Part shown: in pieces, positions 24,432 through 31,897 of the stretch
Position numbering within the stretch: position 1 is the stretch's first letter
Layout of the letters: every line of letters begins with the position of its first letter
NCBI GenBank assembly: GCA_964638675.1
Contig: CAZXAU010000002.1
Coordinates: 124,001-188,000, forward strand
Direction: 5' to 3'
From: SIG714 sp964638675
Lineage (GTDB): Bacteria; Bacillota; Clostridia; Oscillospirales; CAG-272
DNA: 64,000 nt
The notes under the pieces: generated by a model
The model's input: only the letters and a program-made list of their open reading frames with translations
What the model was told of the DNA's origin: nothing
The model's database searches: none
Position numbers and translations under genes: made by a program

Positions 24432-25394
24432 CTAATGTTCAACCCCGATAAAGGTGAGAACTTCGTCAAGTCCTAAACCTCCCTCGGACATCGGTCTCAT
24501 ACAGTAATGATAGATGGCAGGGTGCGTTTCTTTCATCCGTTGAAAGCGATTTGGTGTTTTTTCTTTATGGCATCCGTACATACAGAACATACACCCTGTT
24601 CTTTCACACCCGGTTGTCTGTAAATTACCATCGTTGTTTTTGATAATATCCCCATACACAGGGCAGTATGGCACATTATAGCGTGTGATGTATTCGAGAA
24701 CGTCTTGCTCAATCCAAAATGACATAGGCTGAGATTTTGGGTCTTTGCCGTCAAATGCATTGCATCCGTGTTTTAACCACGCCTCATATCTCAATCGGCT
24801 TTCACACGCCATTGTTGCAAGTATCGGTCTGACGCCGTTCTCCTTTTGGTATTTCTTAAAAGGAGTTTTTTTCATAATATCACAGCATCGATTACTTGTG
24901 GGAATTTCACTATTTAACACTTGTAATGCAAGCGTGGATAAGGGCATGAACTTGTAGTTCTCCCCTGTTTTGGGGCTTACTCGGTTACCATTAACGCAAT
25001 GATCGTATCGTGCCATATCTCCCCGTTCTTTTGCTTTTCTCGCATAATGAATATTCGAAGAAGCCTCTTTACTTAGCAGAGGGTAGCCGTAGGTTTGAAT
25101 TACTTTTTTGAAGTTCATTTCCGGCTTTATGATTGTGACATTTGGTGTGGCTTTCACAAACTCTCTGATTTCGGGGTATTCAAGTCCTGTATCACAAAAC
25201 ACAACAGGGATGTCCGGGTATATCTGTCTCGCAATGTGAAGTAATACAGTGCTATCCTTACCTCCCGAAAATGATATGTAGACATTGCCATCAAAAGCAT
25301 CGTACCATTGCCTTATACGCATTTCGGTCATTCTAATCTTTGCTTCAAGCGGCAAAGACTGCATTTGTTGAAGATCTCCCCTAAAATGTTTCAC
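24432..25394 (-). CDS. PAPS reductase-like / DndC-like sulfurtransferase-ATPase
   Basis: The 320-residue product has the N-type ATP pyrophosphatase loop SGGKDS (residues 43-48) and FCDTGLEYPEI near residue 80, as in phosphoadenosine-phosphosulfate reductases and tRNA or DNA thiolation enzymes. A C-terminal cluster CERTGCMFCMYGC (about residues 265-280) could hold an iron-sulfur centre, favouring a sulfur-insertion role over classic PAPS reduction. Phages often carry such genes near the replication block. The start is a GTG at 25394 after AGAGGTGACGAGAA. The substrate is unknown; DNA or RNA thio-modification is possible. Confidence 0.85.
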   Translation of the reverse strand: MKHFRGDLQQMQSLPLEAKIRMTEMRIRQWYDAFDGNVYISFSGGKDSTVLLHIARQIYPDIPVVFCDTGLEYPEIREFVKATPNVTIIKPEMNFKKVIQTYGYPLLSKEASSNIHYARKAKERGDMARYDHCVNGNRVSPKTGENYKFMPLSTLALQVLNSEIPTSNRCCDIMKKTPFKKYQKENGVRPILATMACESRLRYEAWLKHGCNAFDGKDPKSQPMSFWIEQDVLEYITRYNVPYCPVYGDIIKNNDGNLQTTGCERTGCMFCMYGCHKEKTPNRFQRMKETHPAIYHYCMRPMSEGGLGLDEVLTFIGVEH

Positions 25395-25438
25395 TTCTCG
25401 TCACCTCTTTGCCTTTCGGCTCGTATATCGGTTTCATG

Positions 25439-25687
25439 TTATGTCCCCCTTTTTTCTGACCTCATATCTGTTCTGCAATGCTGGCATGTGAACAGATATT
25501 CGGGCGAACAATCGGGGAATAAATCGACAATTGTTTTTAATTCGGAAATTTTGAATTCGCTTTTTCCACTGAGTATGTTTGCGATTGTTCTTTCGGAAAC
25601 ACCGAGGGAAGAAGCGAACTCCTTTTTTGACATGCCATTTCTTGCAAGCTCCGCATATAAATTGGGGTAATGTGGTTTACCGCTCAT
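25439..25687 (-). CDS. XRE-family helix-turn-helix protein
   Basis: The 82-residue product contains a helix-turn-helix (MSKKEFASSLGVSERTIANILSG, residues 18-40) of the XRE/Cro type. A C-terminal Cys-x2-Cys (CQHCRTD) is unusual. It begins at an ATG inside the end of the replisome organizer gene (11-base overlap), with GAAGGAGA upstream. It may act on the early operon or on the origin in the neighbouring gene. Confidence 0.8.
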   Translation of the reverse strand: MSGKPHYPNLYAELARNGMSKKEFASSLGVSERTIANILSGKSEFKISELKTIVDLFPDCSPEYLFTCQHCRTDMRSEKRGT

Positions 25688-26672
25688 TGCTATTGTTCTC
25701 CTTCTTTTTGTATTTGTTGTACACGTTATTCACGGCGACGTCGAAAAACTCATGCAAATCTGTCTCGCCTATTTTTTCATCCTGCTTTCGATCGTCATAT
25801 TTATGCTCAAGGATTTTAGAGAAATTTGTTGGCTTCATCATCCAATCGAAATCAGCGTGCCAATTCCGTACGTTCTCGCCTTTCATGAAAGACGATTCCT
25901 GTGCAATCTTGAATAATTGTTCGAATACACCAAGATTTTCGTACTTCCTCCACCGAGCTACAACTGCCTTTTTACGTTCTCCGTCTATATCCTTGATGTG
26001 TGGATAAGAAACGCATATCTGATGATACAGCTCCATGATCTTTTTGAATGGACACGGAGAAATACGAGGGGGCGGTGATGCCGTTTCCGCTTGCGGAACG
26101 GCTTTATCATCACCTTTTATCTCTGTCTCTGTATCTCTATTATCTATATCTCTTATATCTAATATCTTATCTCTTATCTCTATAGACATATTTTGTACAC
26201 TGTCAGGTACATTTTGAGGTGCATTGTCGTACACATCACTGTACACATTGTGTTCAACTATTTGTTCGTTTTTTTCTTCGGCTTGTGTTTTCTGTTGTGT
26301 TCGGAGTCTTCTGTTGCGTTCTGCAAAATCTGTTTCACTGCCTACGAGATTGTTGTAATCCGTAAGGGCAAGGATTCCATCTTTCTCTTCATATATAAAA
26401 CCAAAGGAGCGATAGAGATCGAGAGCTGTTTTAATTGTACTTGCAGAAAACCATTTGCAATCTCTCTGTATCTTATTAACATCGTAGGGTATTGTAATTT
26501 CACCTATCTGACGAGCGAGCTTTCCTTCGGTATTGATAGTTTCAAGACAAAGCATTTGATATAAGACAACATAGTTTGCTCCGTTCGGCAAGCTCATAAG
26601 GTAGTCAACCTCGTCAGAACCCATAAACGACTCTCTGAGCTTTATCCAATAGTATCGTTTGCCTGTTGCCAT
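25677..26672 (-). CDS. Phage replisome organizer / DnaD-like initiator
   Basis: The 331-residue product begins MATGKRYYWIKLRESFMGSDEVDYLMSLPNG, the signature of phage replisome organizer N-terminal domains (YYWxKL...). The first 120 residues form a winged-helix region (NKIQRDCKWFSASTIKTALDLYRSFGFI), and the C-terminal part (PHIKDIDGERKKAVVARWRKYENLGVFEQLF) resembles a DnaD-like helical domain. It should melt the phage origin and load helicase. I chose the ATG at 26672 behind AGGAGGTGATACAA. The linker contains arginine, aspartate and isoleucine repeats encoded by iterated AGAGATA units, a possible origin. Confidence 0.87.
   Translation of the reverse strand: MATGKRYYWIKLRESFMGSDEVDYLMSLPNGANYVVLYQMLCLETINTEGKLARQIGEITIPYDVNKIQRDCKWFSASTIKTALDLYRSFGFIYEEKDGILALTDYNNLVGSETDFAERNRRLRTQQKTQAEEKNEQIVEHNVYSDVYDNAPQNVPDSVQNMSIEIRDKILDIRDIDNRDTETEIKGDDKAVPQAETASPPPRISPCPFKKIMELYHQICVSYPHIKDIDGERKKAVVARWRKYENLGVFEQLFKIAQESSFMKGENVRNWHADFDWMMKPTNFSKILEHKYDDRKQDEKIGETDLHEFFDVAVNNVYNKYKKKENNSNER
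26116..26184 (-). repeat. Iterated AGAGATA units inside replisome organizer gene (candidate origin)
   Basis: Read on the minus strand, AGAGATAAGAGATAAG, AGATATAAGAGATA, AGATAATAGAGATA and AGAGACAGAGATA follow each other in about 70 bases. They encode the low-complexity linker SIEIRDKILDIRD and NRDTETEIKG. AT-rich iterated words inside the initiator gene are the arrangement of known phage origins. The repeat is visible; the origin role is inferred. Confidence 0.5.
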
Positions 26673-26677
26673 TTGTA

Positions 26678-27130
26678 TCACCTCCTATTTGTTCCTTCCT
26701 GTAGTAGTTCGACAATTTTGCTTGCTGTCTTCCGTTTGTTGCAGAAAACGAAATCGACATTGTAGTTTTTCAAAAGATGAAGCATTCTTTCAAAAAGCAT
26801 CTGTCCGGAGCATGTGCCGTACTTGGGTTTGTACTTAACTATATCGGGCACAGACTTTATTGTTTGAGATTCAACAAGTACAAATAAATGTATCCCTGCC
26901 GCCGTTGCCCTCCGTATCTCACGGTTAAATCTATCTCTGTCCTTAATCAAGTCGGTGTAAAGTTCACTGCACCCTTGTTTTGTGTCAACCGATACGGAAT
27001 TATTGCCCTCAAGCATATAATCGCCAACCTCAAGTTTTTTACGGACGAGTTCATATCCAAGCTTTTCAAGTCCGTCATGCTTCAAATCGTGTTTGCCGAC
27101 TTTCTGTCTTGTATCAACATAGATCTTCAT
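26678..27130 (-). CDS. ERCC4-domain nuclease
   Basis: The 150-residue product has the ERCC4 nuclease core: VDTRQK at residues 5-10, GYELVRKKLEVGDYML near 26-41, and SVSVDTKQGCSELY near 46-59 in which D and K of VDTKQ replace the usual ERK. A helix IKDRDRFNREIRRA follows. The fold cuts branched or flap DNA and is used by phages in recombination. It lies between SSB and the replisome organizer. Three bases separate it from the SSB stop, and I see no strong binding site. Confidence 0.85.
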   Translation of the reverse strand: MKIYVDTRQKVGKHDLKHDGLEKLGYELVRKKLEVGDYMLEGNNSVSVDTKQGCSELYTDLIKDRDRFNREIRRATAAGIHLFVLVESQTIKSVPDIVKYKPKYGTCSGQMLFERMLHLLKNYNVDFVFCNKRKTASKIVELLQEGTNRR

Positions 27131-27133
27131 AGG

Positions 27134-27556
27134 CTAAAACGGCATATCATCTTCCGACATATTACCGCTCTCTGCAGATACGATCGGAAAATACGGATTA
27201 TAGGATTCATTAGGTTTAGAATCGGCTTTGCTGTCAACGAAGTAGATCTCATCTGAAACAACCTCAAAACTGATCCTGTTATTTCCGTCATTGTCTTGCC
27301 ATTTTCTGGTTTGCAGTGAGCCGACAACAAAGATCGAGCTTCCTTTGTGAAAATATCTCCGAAGCAGATCGGCTTGCTGTCTCCACGCTACCACATCGAT
27401 AAAATCGGTTAAAGGATTGGCATCACTGCTTGTCTTTTTGCGACTGACAGCAAGCGTGATATTTGCGACATCGATACCGCTTGTTGTAGTTCTTATTTCC
27501 GGGTCTTTTGTCAATCTACCGCCCAATGCGATTTTGTTGAAATTTAGATTTGCCAT
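27134..27556 (-). CDS. ssb: Single-stranded DNA-binding protein
   Basis: The 140-residue product begins MANLNFNKIALGGRLTKDPEIRTT, an OB-fold SSB start, with NITLAVSR, FIDVVAWRQQADLLRRYFHKGSSIFVVGSLQTRKW in the core and a C-terminal acidic tip EDDMPF that matches the SSB consensus for partner binding. It protects single-stranded DNA in replication and recombination. GAGGAGTAAAA precedes the ATG. It sits between the RecE-like nuclease and ERCC4 nuclease, a typical phage recombination cluster. Confidence 0.95.
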   Translation of the reverse strand: MANLNFNKIALGGRLTKDPEIRTTTSGIDVANITLAVSRKKTSSDANPLTDFIDVVAWRQQADLLRRYFHKGSSIFVVGSLQTRKWQDNDGNNRISFEVVSDEIYFVDSKADSKPNESYNPYFPIVSAESGNMSEDDMPF

Positions 27557-27558
27557 TT

Positions 27559-28350
27559 TTACTCCTCCTCAAAATCAATATCTTCGTTATAATCGGTTGA
27601 TTCTATCGGTGCTGTGAGTTCTTTATAATGCTTACAGTAATCGCATTTGCCACAACTCTCAGCAGGGATAATTCCGTCTTTAATTGCTTGGATCTTCGGT
27701 ATATTTGCTTCAAACATTTGTAATTCAATTTTCAAAGCACCGTCATCAATGTGAATCAGTTCAAGATCAGGTTCATTTTCTTTTGTTACCGCAGCTAAGA
27801 AAAACGGTAATTTCTCGCCAACATTTTGTCGGACGATCTCTTGGTAGATTGCACCTTGAAGATCATATTTCCATGCTTCAAACCACGCAACCTTTTGCCC
27901 GGCTACATCGTTCCATATCGGCTTAAAATCTTTCATGCACTTCAGATCGACTATCTTGTCTTTACTTAAAGAGTCAATTTTGATTTTTATCGGAACACCT
28001 GCGATAACCCCTGTCATTATGACTTGTTTATCACCACTCATATAGTCCATAAATAGATTATCCCGTTCACACCTCTGAACGATTTCTTCTGCTTTGACAT
28101 ATTCCGCTTTGAGTGTTCCGTCTTTTTTGAACAGTTCAGGATGCTTTGATTTGAACAAGCCCAGCGTTCCTTCAAATGCTGCATCAACATAGCTTCCTAC
28201 AAGCAACGATGTAGTCATATCCTGATTCCATTCGCCATTGAGCTTTGCAAGAGCCATCTTTTCGCACTTCAAAAAATCTTTGTACTGAGATACCGAAACA
28301 TATTCACGGTTTGCCTCGACCGAAAAATAATTCGATTCAGTTAAGATCAT
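27559..28350 (-). CDS. RecE-like PD-(D/E)XK exonuclease (DUF3799 type)
   Basis: The 263-residue product begins MILTESNYFSVEANREYVSVSQYKDFLKCEKMAL, then TTSLLVGSYVDAAF and IKIDSLSKDKIVDLKCM near residues 132-148, giving the D and D-x-K catalytic pattern of the RecE/Cas4-like nuclease fold. A later QGAIYQEIV matches the QxxxY motif of this superfamily. The C-terminal CGKCDYCKHY near residue 236 could bind a metal or cluster. It probably degrades one strand for annealing with SSB. Its start overlaps the ATPase stop (ATGA) and GGAGG lies upstream. Confidence 0.88.
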   Translation of the reverse strand: MILTESNYFSVEANREYVSVSQYKDFLKCEKMALAKLNGEWNQDMTTSLLVGSYVDAAFEGTLGLFKSKHPELFKKDGTLKAEYVKAEEIVQRCERDNLFMDYMSGDKQVIMTGVIAGVPIKIKIDSLSKDKIVDLKCMKDFKPIWNDVAGQKVAWFEAWKYDLQGAIYQEIVRQNVGEKLPFFLAAVTKENEPDLELIHIDDGALKIELQMFEANIPKIQAIKDGIIPAESCGKCDYCKHYKELTAPIESTDYNEDIDFEEE

Positions 28351-29771
28351 AAATATGTAACCTCCAATTCGTCATTTGTTGTCCTCGTTGCGATAAATTG
28401 CAAACCTTTTTCTTTACATTTTTTGTAAAGTGCCTTGCGGTTTTCTTCGCTAAGTCTTTCAGTGCCGTCAAGAAGGATGATCTGCAATCCGTTCGGTTTG
28501 GATAAAGCAATATCAACACAGAGCGAGAGCTTTTCTCCTTCGGAAAGATTGCTGACCGGGAGCCCGTTTATAAGCGGAATTCCGTCAATTATTGAGATGT
28601 TTTCGACCGGAATATTCGATTTTTCAAGTATCTGTCCGGGAATATTTCTTGCAAGTTCGATTTTTCTTGTCAGTTCTTCAGACTGTGTTGTCAACTTCTT
28701 AACTTCTTCCTGCATTTTGCTCATTCGGTAGAATTCATTCAGATGTCTTTTCATTGCCTCGGCAGTTTCAATTTCAGCTTGAAGCAACGATGTATCGAGC
28801 TTGTTCTTTGCCGACCACTCTTCGGCAACAATTGCGTCATTTCCGAGCTTAGCTCTCTCAGCTTCATATTTGTTTTTTACGGCACAGATTTTATCCCCTA
28901 TAGATTCATCTACAGTTTTCATTTTTTGCTCACAGAGACCAATTTTTTGCTTGTAAGATGATATCTCGTCAAGAAGTCTTTGCTTTTCTTCGTTTGCCGC
29001 TTTTTCGATCTCGTTTTTTTCTATCAGTTCCTTAGCATCAATACCTCTCAATGTGTTATCGCAATTTGCCTTGAAAACTTTTGCTCTCTCGATCTTGCTG
29101 TTATATTCTTTTATCTTTGAAAGTTCAGCGTACTTTTCGCTGAGTGAAAATGATTCCCACTTATTTGCATTGAAGTTATCGGGAAGATCCTTTGCAATTT
29201 CGTTTATGTTGTTATTTCGTATTCGGACTTCACGATTGATGTTCTGTCTTGTTTGGAAATAATCACCGCCTTCGGCTTGGATATCATGCAGAACTTGCAG
29301 AATGTTCTGTTCGTAGTTAACACTCGGCAATTCGCCAAACCAACCGATAATTGTGTTCAGATCCCACTTGTAATCAATCAGATCAAGGATGGCTCTGTTC
29401 TGTTCCTTAGTCGGAAGCGAAATGAATCTGACCGGATCGAGCTGAAACTGGGTGAAAAGTGTTTTGAGGAAAGATTCGGGAGATTGGACCTCTCTGCCGT
29501 TTTCCTTTACAGACTTGTAATCAGTTGACTCGGTTCGTTTTTTTCTTGAAATATTTAGTCCGGTGTCTGTTTCAATTAAGATCTCACCCTCGTTTTCGCC
29601 GCTCTTGACAATGTACTGCCTGTCCGATGAGTTCGTCAAAGCATATCTGATACTGTCTATTACCGATGTCTTTCCGACTCCGTTTGTGCCGGTAATTTCC
29701 GCACTTCTTCCGTCAAGCTCCATTTCGGTTATTCCGAAAAGATTTTTAATTTTGATTTTTGTTGTTCTCAT
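28347..29771 (-). CDS. AAA ATPase, RecF/SMC-like
   Basis: The 474-residue product has an N-terminal ABC-type head: Walker A TGTNGVGKTSVID (about residues 28-39). A coiled-coil middle (residues 150-340) follows, then the C-terminal half of the head with NLSEGEKLSLCVDIALS (signature) and LQIILLDGTERLS (Walker B, D near residue 432), as in RecF, RecN and SbcC-type proteins. It probably organises or processes DNA ends with the neighbouring nuclease and SSB. GAGGAATATAA precedes the ATG. Such head-coil-head proteins are frequent in Clostridia prophage recombination blocks. Confidence 0.9.
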   Translation of the reverse strand: MRTTKIKIKNLFGITEMELDGRSAEITGTNGVGKTSVIDSIRYALTNSSDRQYIVKSGENEGEILIETDTGLNISRKKRTESTDYKSVKENGREVQSPESFLKTLFTQFQLDPVRFISLPTKEQNRAILDLIDYKWDLNTIIGWFGELPSVNYEQNILQVLHDIQAEGGDYFQTRQNINREVRIRNNNINEIAKDLPDNFNANKWESFSLSEKYAELSKIKEYNSKIERAKVFKANCDNTLRGIDAKELIEKNEIEKAANEEKQRLLDEISSYKQKIGLCEQKMKTVDESIGDKICAVKNKYEAERAKLGNDAIVAEEWSAKNKLDTSLLQAEIETAEAMKRHLNEFYRMSKMQEEVKKLTTQSEELTRKIELARNIPGQILEKSNIPVENISIIDGIPLINGLPVSNLSEGEKLSLCVDIALSKPNGLQIILLDGTERLSEENRKALYKKCKEKGLQFIATRTTNDELEVTYL

Positions 29772-29780
29772 TTATATTCC

Positions 29781-30323
29781 TCACTTATTTTTTGTATCGA
29801 TTGTTCCAAGCGGAACTGATTCCGTTGCGGTTTCTGCTTCTTTTAGAGTCGTTGCACACTTTGAACAAAGACTCTTGCCGAATTTGCCCTTTGTATATGC
29901 GGCTAACTGTTCCGCATTCTTTCCGTACTGTGCAAGTATCTCGTTACTACACACTTCACAGTAAAATCGTTTTGCTGAAGGTATTTCTGGTACAATTCTC
30001 AAAGCATCATGTATCTTTCCGAATGCGTGTACCTTTTCAATTCCGATTATTATCTGTTTGCCTTTTAATTCCTGTACCGATTTTGTTTTGTAAAGTCTGC
30101 ACAATGTCTTTCTGTTTGTTAAATTGCAGATAAGCGGTTTGATAGACTCTTTGAAGTGAAGCACCGTCACAAGCTCGTTGCCACCTTTTCCGTTCGGTAC
30201 TTTTTCTGATGTAAAGGTATCAATCGTTACCGTTATTCTCTGACCGGGAGCATCATATAAATCCCAGGAGCCGAGAAAATTCGGTGATTTACCCATCAGC
30301 ATAATATCCTCAGATGCTGTCAT
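29781..30323 (-). CDS. Phage zinc-ribbon protein of early operon
   Basis: The 180-residue product has a beta-rich N-terminal half (GSWDLYDAPGQRITVTIDTF, NELVTVLHFKESIKPLICN) and a C-terminal zinc ribbon: CEVCSNEILAQYGKN then KSLCSKCATTL (two C-x2-C pairs, residues about 124-157). The first part resembles an OB-like or RecT-partner domain but I do not recognise the family. I chose the ATG at 30323 because AAAGGA precedes it; a TTG at 30341 would include that site. The gene opens the recombination block. Confidence 0.7.
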   Translation of the reverse strand: MTASEDIMLMGKSPNFLGSWDLYDAPGQRITVTIDTFTSEKVPNGKGGNELVTVLHFKESIKPLICNLTNRKTLCRLYKTKSVQELKGKQIIIGIEKVHAFGKIHDALRIVPEIPSAKRFYCEVCSNEILAQYGKNAEQLAAYTKGKFGKSLCSKCATTLKEAETATESVPLGTIDTKNK

Positions 30324-30398
30324 ATGCTTTTTTCCTTTCAATATTGAATTTGATTTGAATTTGATTCATAAATATTTTTGCAAAATAGAGATTAAGGC

Positions 30399-30427
30399 TT
30401 GACACAAATGCTTTTTTGTGATATAGT
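30399..30427 (+). promoter_or_regulatory. Promoter for short plus-strand RNA
   Basis: TTGACA (30399-30404), a 17-base spacer and TATAGT (30422-30427) form a near-consensus promoter pointing against the surrounding genes. The spacer carries an imperfect CACAAA/TTTGTG inverted repeat that could be a regulator site. No plus-strand reading frame follows; instead a terminator lies about 25 bases downstream. Confidence 0.75.
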
Positions 30428-30433
30428 AAGCAC

Positions 30434-30490
30434 GGTTTCATAACTCTTTTTTAGGACTGTTCCCGTTGCAGCGGGGCAGTCCTTTTCCTT
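30434..30490 (+). ncRNA. Putative short regulatory RNA, antisense to early-operon leader
   Basis: A consensus promoter (30399-30427) is followed within 30 bases by a strong hairpin, AGGACTG/CAGTCCT (30453-30483) with an inner CCCG/CGGG stem, and a TTTTCCTTT tract. The predicted transcript is about 55-60 bases. It lies opposite the 5' untranslated part of the zinc-ribbon gene and could base-pair with its message. The promoter and terminator are seen; the RNA is inferred. Confidence 0.6.
30453..30490 (+). terminator. Terminator of short plus-strand RNA
   Basis: The hairpin arms AGGACTG and CAGTCCT with inner CCCG/CGGG pairs are perfect, and the T-rich tract is on the plus strand. On the minus strand the hairpin is followed by A's, so it does not terminate the early operon. 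Confidence 0.75.
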
Positions 30491-30503
30491 TGCCTGTGTG
30501 CAT

Positions 30504-30710
30504 TCAAACCCCGCAGTATTGAATATTTTCAGGTGAATCATTTGGTTTTCCGCATCCTTTCTTCCATTGGTATGGCTTTCCGTATTTTTGAAAATACCAT
30601 TCTTCGAATTCTTTTCTGTGTGACTCATCGCTGAAATATTTCGTAACTGTTTTAGCAACAAGTCTGCCGAGACGAAGCTTTACTCCGCTCTCAAAATCAG
30701 GTGTCGGCAT
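30504..30710 (-). CDS. Small phage early protein
   Basis: The 68-residue product (MPTPDFESGVKLRLGRLVAKTVTKYFSDESHRKEFEEWYFQKYG) is helical with a tryptophan/tyrosine-rich C-terminal part. An AAAGGAGG site precedes the ATG by a good distance. I do not recognise a family. It lies downstream of the Cro-like gene, where small early regulators are common. Confidence 0.6.
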   Translation of the reverse strand: MPTPDFESGVKLRLGRLVAKTVTKYFSDESHRKEFEEWYFQKYGKPYQWKKGCGKPNDSPENIQYCGV

Positions 30711-30801
30711 AAATTTTCCTCCTTTTGAACAATTTTAAAAATGCTATCTCTTGATTCTATCAGCAATCGTTTTACTGTTATATTTGCTGATATTGCTTTG
30801 G

Positions 30802-30816
30802 AGTACTATTAGTGCT
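30802..30816. promoter_or_regulatory. Lysogeny operator at the end of the Cro-like gene
   Basis: AGTAC-TATTA-GTGCT matches the five-site consensus [TA]RYAC-N5-GTGYW of the switch region. It lies across the stop codon of the Cro-like gene and upstream of the small early gene. Binding here could control readthrough into the early operon. Confidence 0.65.
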
Positions 30817-31009
30817 CACAACAATTAAAAAAAATTTCCTGAACTGTTTTACCAAAATAATTAGCGATACGAATTTTTACCTCATCTCTGGGAACTCGCT
30901 CATTCCGTTCATACATTGCCCACGAAGATTTAGTTATTCCAATGTTATTTGCTATTTCCTCTTGCGTCTGATTTCCACGCAATCTTTTCAGTGTTTCGCC
31001 AAAGGACAT
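30809..31009 (-). CDS. Cro-like XRE repressor
   Basis: The 66-residue product is a single helix-turn-helix domain (ETLKRLRGNQTQEEIANNIGITKSSWAMYERNER), with the QEEIANNIGITKSSWAMYE segment matching XRE proteins. It is divergent from the CI-like repressor across an intergenic region with matched operators, the classical lambda-type switch. GGAGGTAATAAG precedes the ATG. It should favour early gene expression by repressing the CI promoter. Confidence 0.88.
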   Translation of the reverse strand: MSFGETLKRLRGNQTQEEIANNIGITKSSWAMYERNERVPRDEVKIRIANYFGKTVQEIFFNCCEH

Positions 31010-31033
31010 CTTATTACCTCCATTCTTCTTTTG

Positions 31034-31048
31034 AGTACTATTTGTGCT
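31034..31048. promoter_or_regulatory. Lysogeny operator O1
   Basis: AGTAC-TATTT-GTGCT is a near-palindrome of the switch consensus, just upstream of the Cro-like gene start and downstream of its -10 box. Repressor bound here would block the early promoter. Confidence 0.75.
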
Positions 31049-31056
31049 CTGATGAT

Positions 31057-31085
31057 ATTGTACACCATATGTGCTCGAAAGTCAA
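31057..31085 (-). promoter_or_regulatory. Early promoter with operator O2 in its spacer
   Basis: On the minus strand TTGACT (31085-31080), 17 bases and TACAAT (31062-31057) form the promoter of the Cro-like gene. Operator O2 (31061-31075, TACAC-CATAT-GTGCT) overlaps its spacer, so occupancy would prevent RNA polymerase binding. Confidence 0.8.
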
Positions 31086-31120
31086 GTAGGTAGCAGAAAA
31101 AAATATACACAATTTTCGAG

Positions 31121-31135
31121 TGCACGATTTGTGCA
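31121..31135. promoter_or_regulatory. Lysogeny operator O3
   Basis: TGCAC-GATTT-GTGCA is the most symmetric of the five operators. It lies between the two promoters and may be a bridging or cooperative site. Confidence 0.72.
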
Positions 31136-31144
31136 TGTTGCCTA

Positions 31145-31173
31145 TTGAATTTTGTGCACTTTTAGTGTATAAT
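31145..31173 (+). promoter_or_regulatory. Repressor promoter with operator O4
   Basis: TTGAAT (31145-31150), 17 bases and TATAAT (31168-31173) form the promoter of the CI-like repressor. Operator O4 (31155-31169, TGCAC-TTTTA-GTGTA) overlaps the spacer and -10 box, which suggests autoregulation. Confidence 0.82.
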
Positions 31174-31207
31174 ACCTGTGATGTAGCCATAACATGGGGG
31201 ACAAAGG

Positions 31208-31873
31208 ATGAGTAAGTTTTCGGATAGATTAAAGTCTCTTCGCCAAGCGAGAGGACTTTCACAGCAAAAATTAGCTGATATTTTAGAAATTTCAAAGAGT
31301 AGCATTAACATGTACGAACGTGGAGAAAGAGAACCGGGATTGGATATGTTAGAAACTATAGCTGACTTTTTTAATGTTGACATGGATTATTTACACGGGA
31401 AAACAAATATTCCTAATAACAGTTTATTTTTAAGATGGAATAATCAAAAAGACACCGAATCCCTCCCCAGTAATATTCGTCCTGTTCAAACTAAGAGATT
31501 TCCTATGCTTGGCGAAATTGCTTGTGGTGAGCCTATATTTGCAAATGAGGATCATATATCCTATATAGACGCAAGTGTGGATATTAAAGCAGATTTTTGT
31601 CTGACTGCTAAAGGCGACAGCATGACCGGCGCACGCATTTATGATGGTGATGTGATTTTTATAAAATCTCAACCTATGGTAAACAACGGCGAGATAGCCG
31701 CTGTAATCATAGATGATGAGGCTACATTAAAGAGATGGTATTACTACCCTGAAAAAGGAAAACTCGTTCTCAATCCTGAAAATCCAATATATGAACCACT
31801 GGTATATGTAGGGGAAGAACTTAATACTATTCGCTGTCTCGGCAAAGCTGTTTGCTTTATGAGCAATCTATGA
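31208..31873 (+). CDS. CI-like phage repressor, S24 peptidase family
   Basis: The 221-residue product has an N-terminal XRE domain (residues 5-60, SQQKLADILEISKSSINMYERG) and a C-terminal LexA/CI-type peptidase domain with the catalytic pair Ser138 (KGDSMTGA) and Lys175 (EATLKRW). A likely cleavage site, Ala-Cys-Gly at residues 105-107, replaces the usual Ala-Gly and is preceded by GEI. DNA damage would trigger self-cleavage and induction. The gene is divergent from the Cro-like gene and followed 24 bases later by the integrase. GGGGGACAAAGG lies upstream of the ATG. Confidence 0.93.
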   Translation: MSKFSDRLKSLRQARGLSQQKLADILEISKSSINMYERGEREPGLDMLETIADFFNVDMDYLHGKTNIPNNSLFLRWNNQKDTESLPSNIRPVQTKRFPMLGEIACGEPIFANEDHISYIDASVDIKADFCLTAKGDSMTGARIYDGDVIFIKSQPMVNNGEIAAVIIDDEATLKRWYYYPEKGKLVLNPENPIYEPLVYVGEELNTIRCLGKAVCFMSNL

Positions 31874-31897
31874 TATGTTTGGAACCGAAGAAAGAAA

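Noticed and set aside
30392..30661. An 89-codon minus-strand frame over the short-RNA region
   Set aside because: It overlaps the better supported 68-codon gene in another frame and has no ribosome binding site. The promoter-terminator pair on the plus strand explains the region better.
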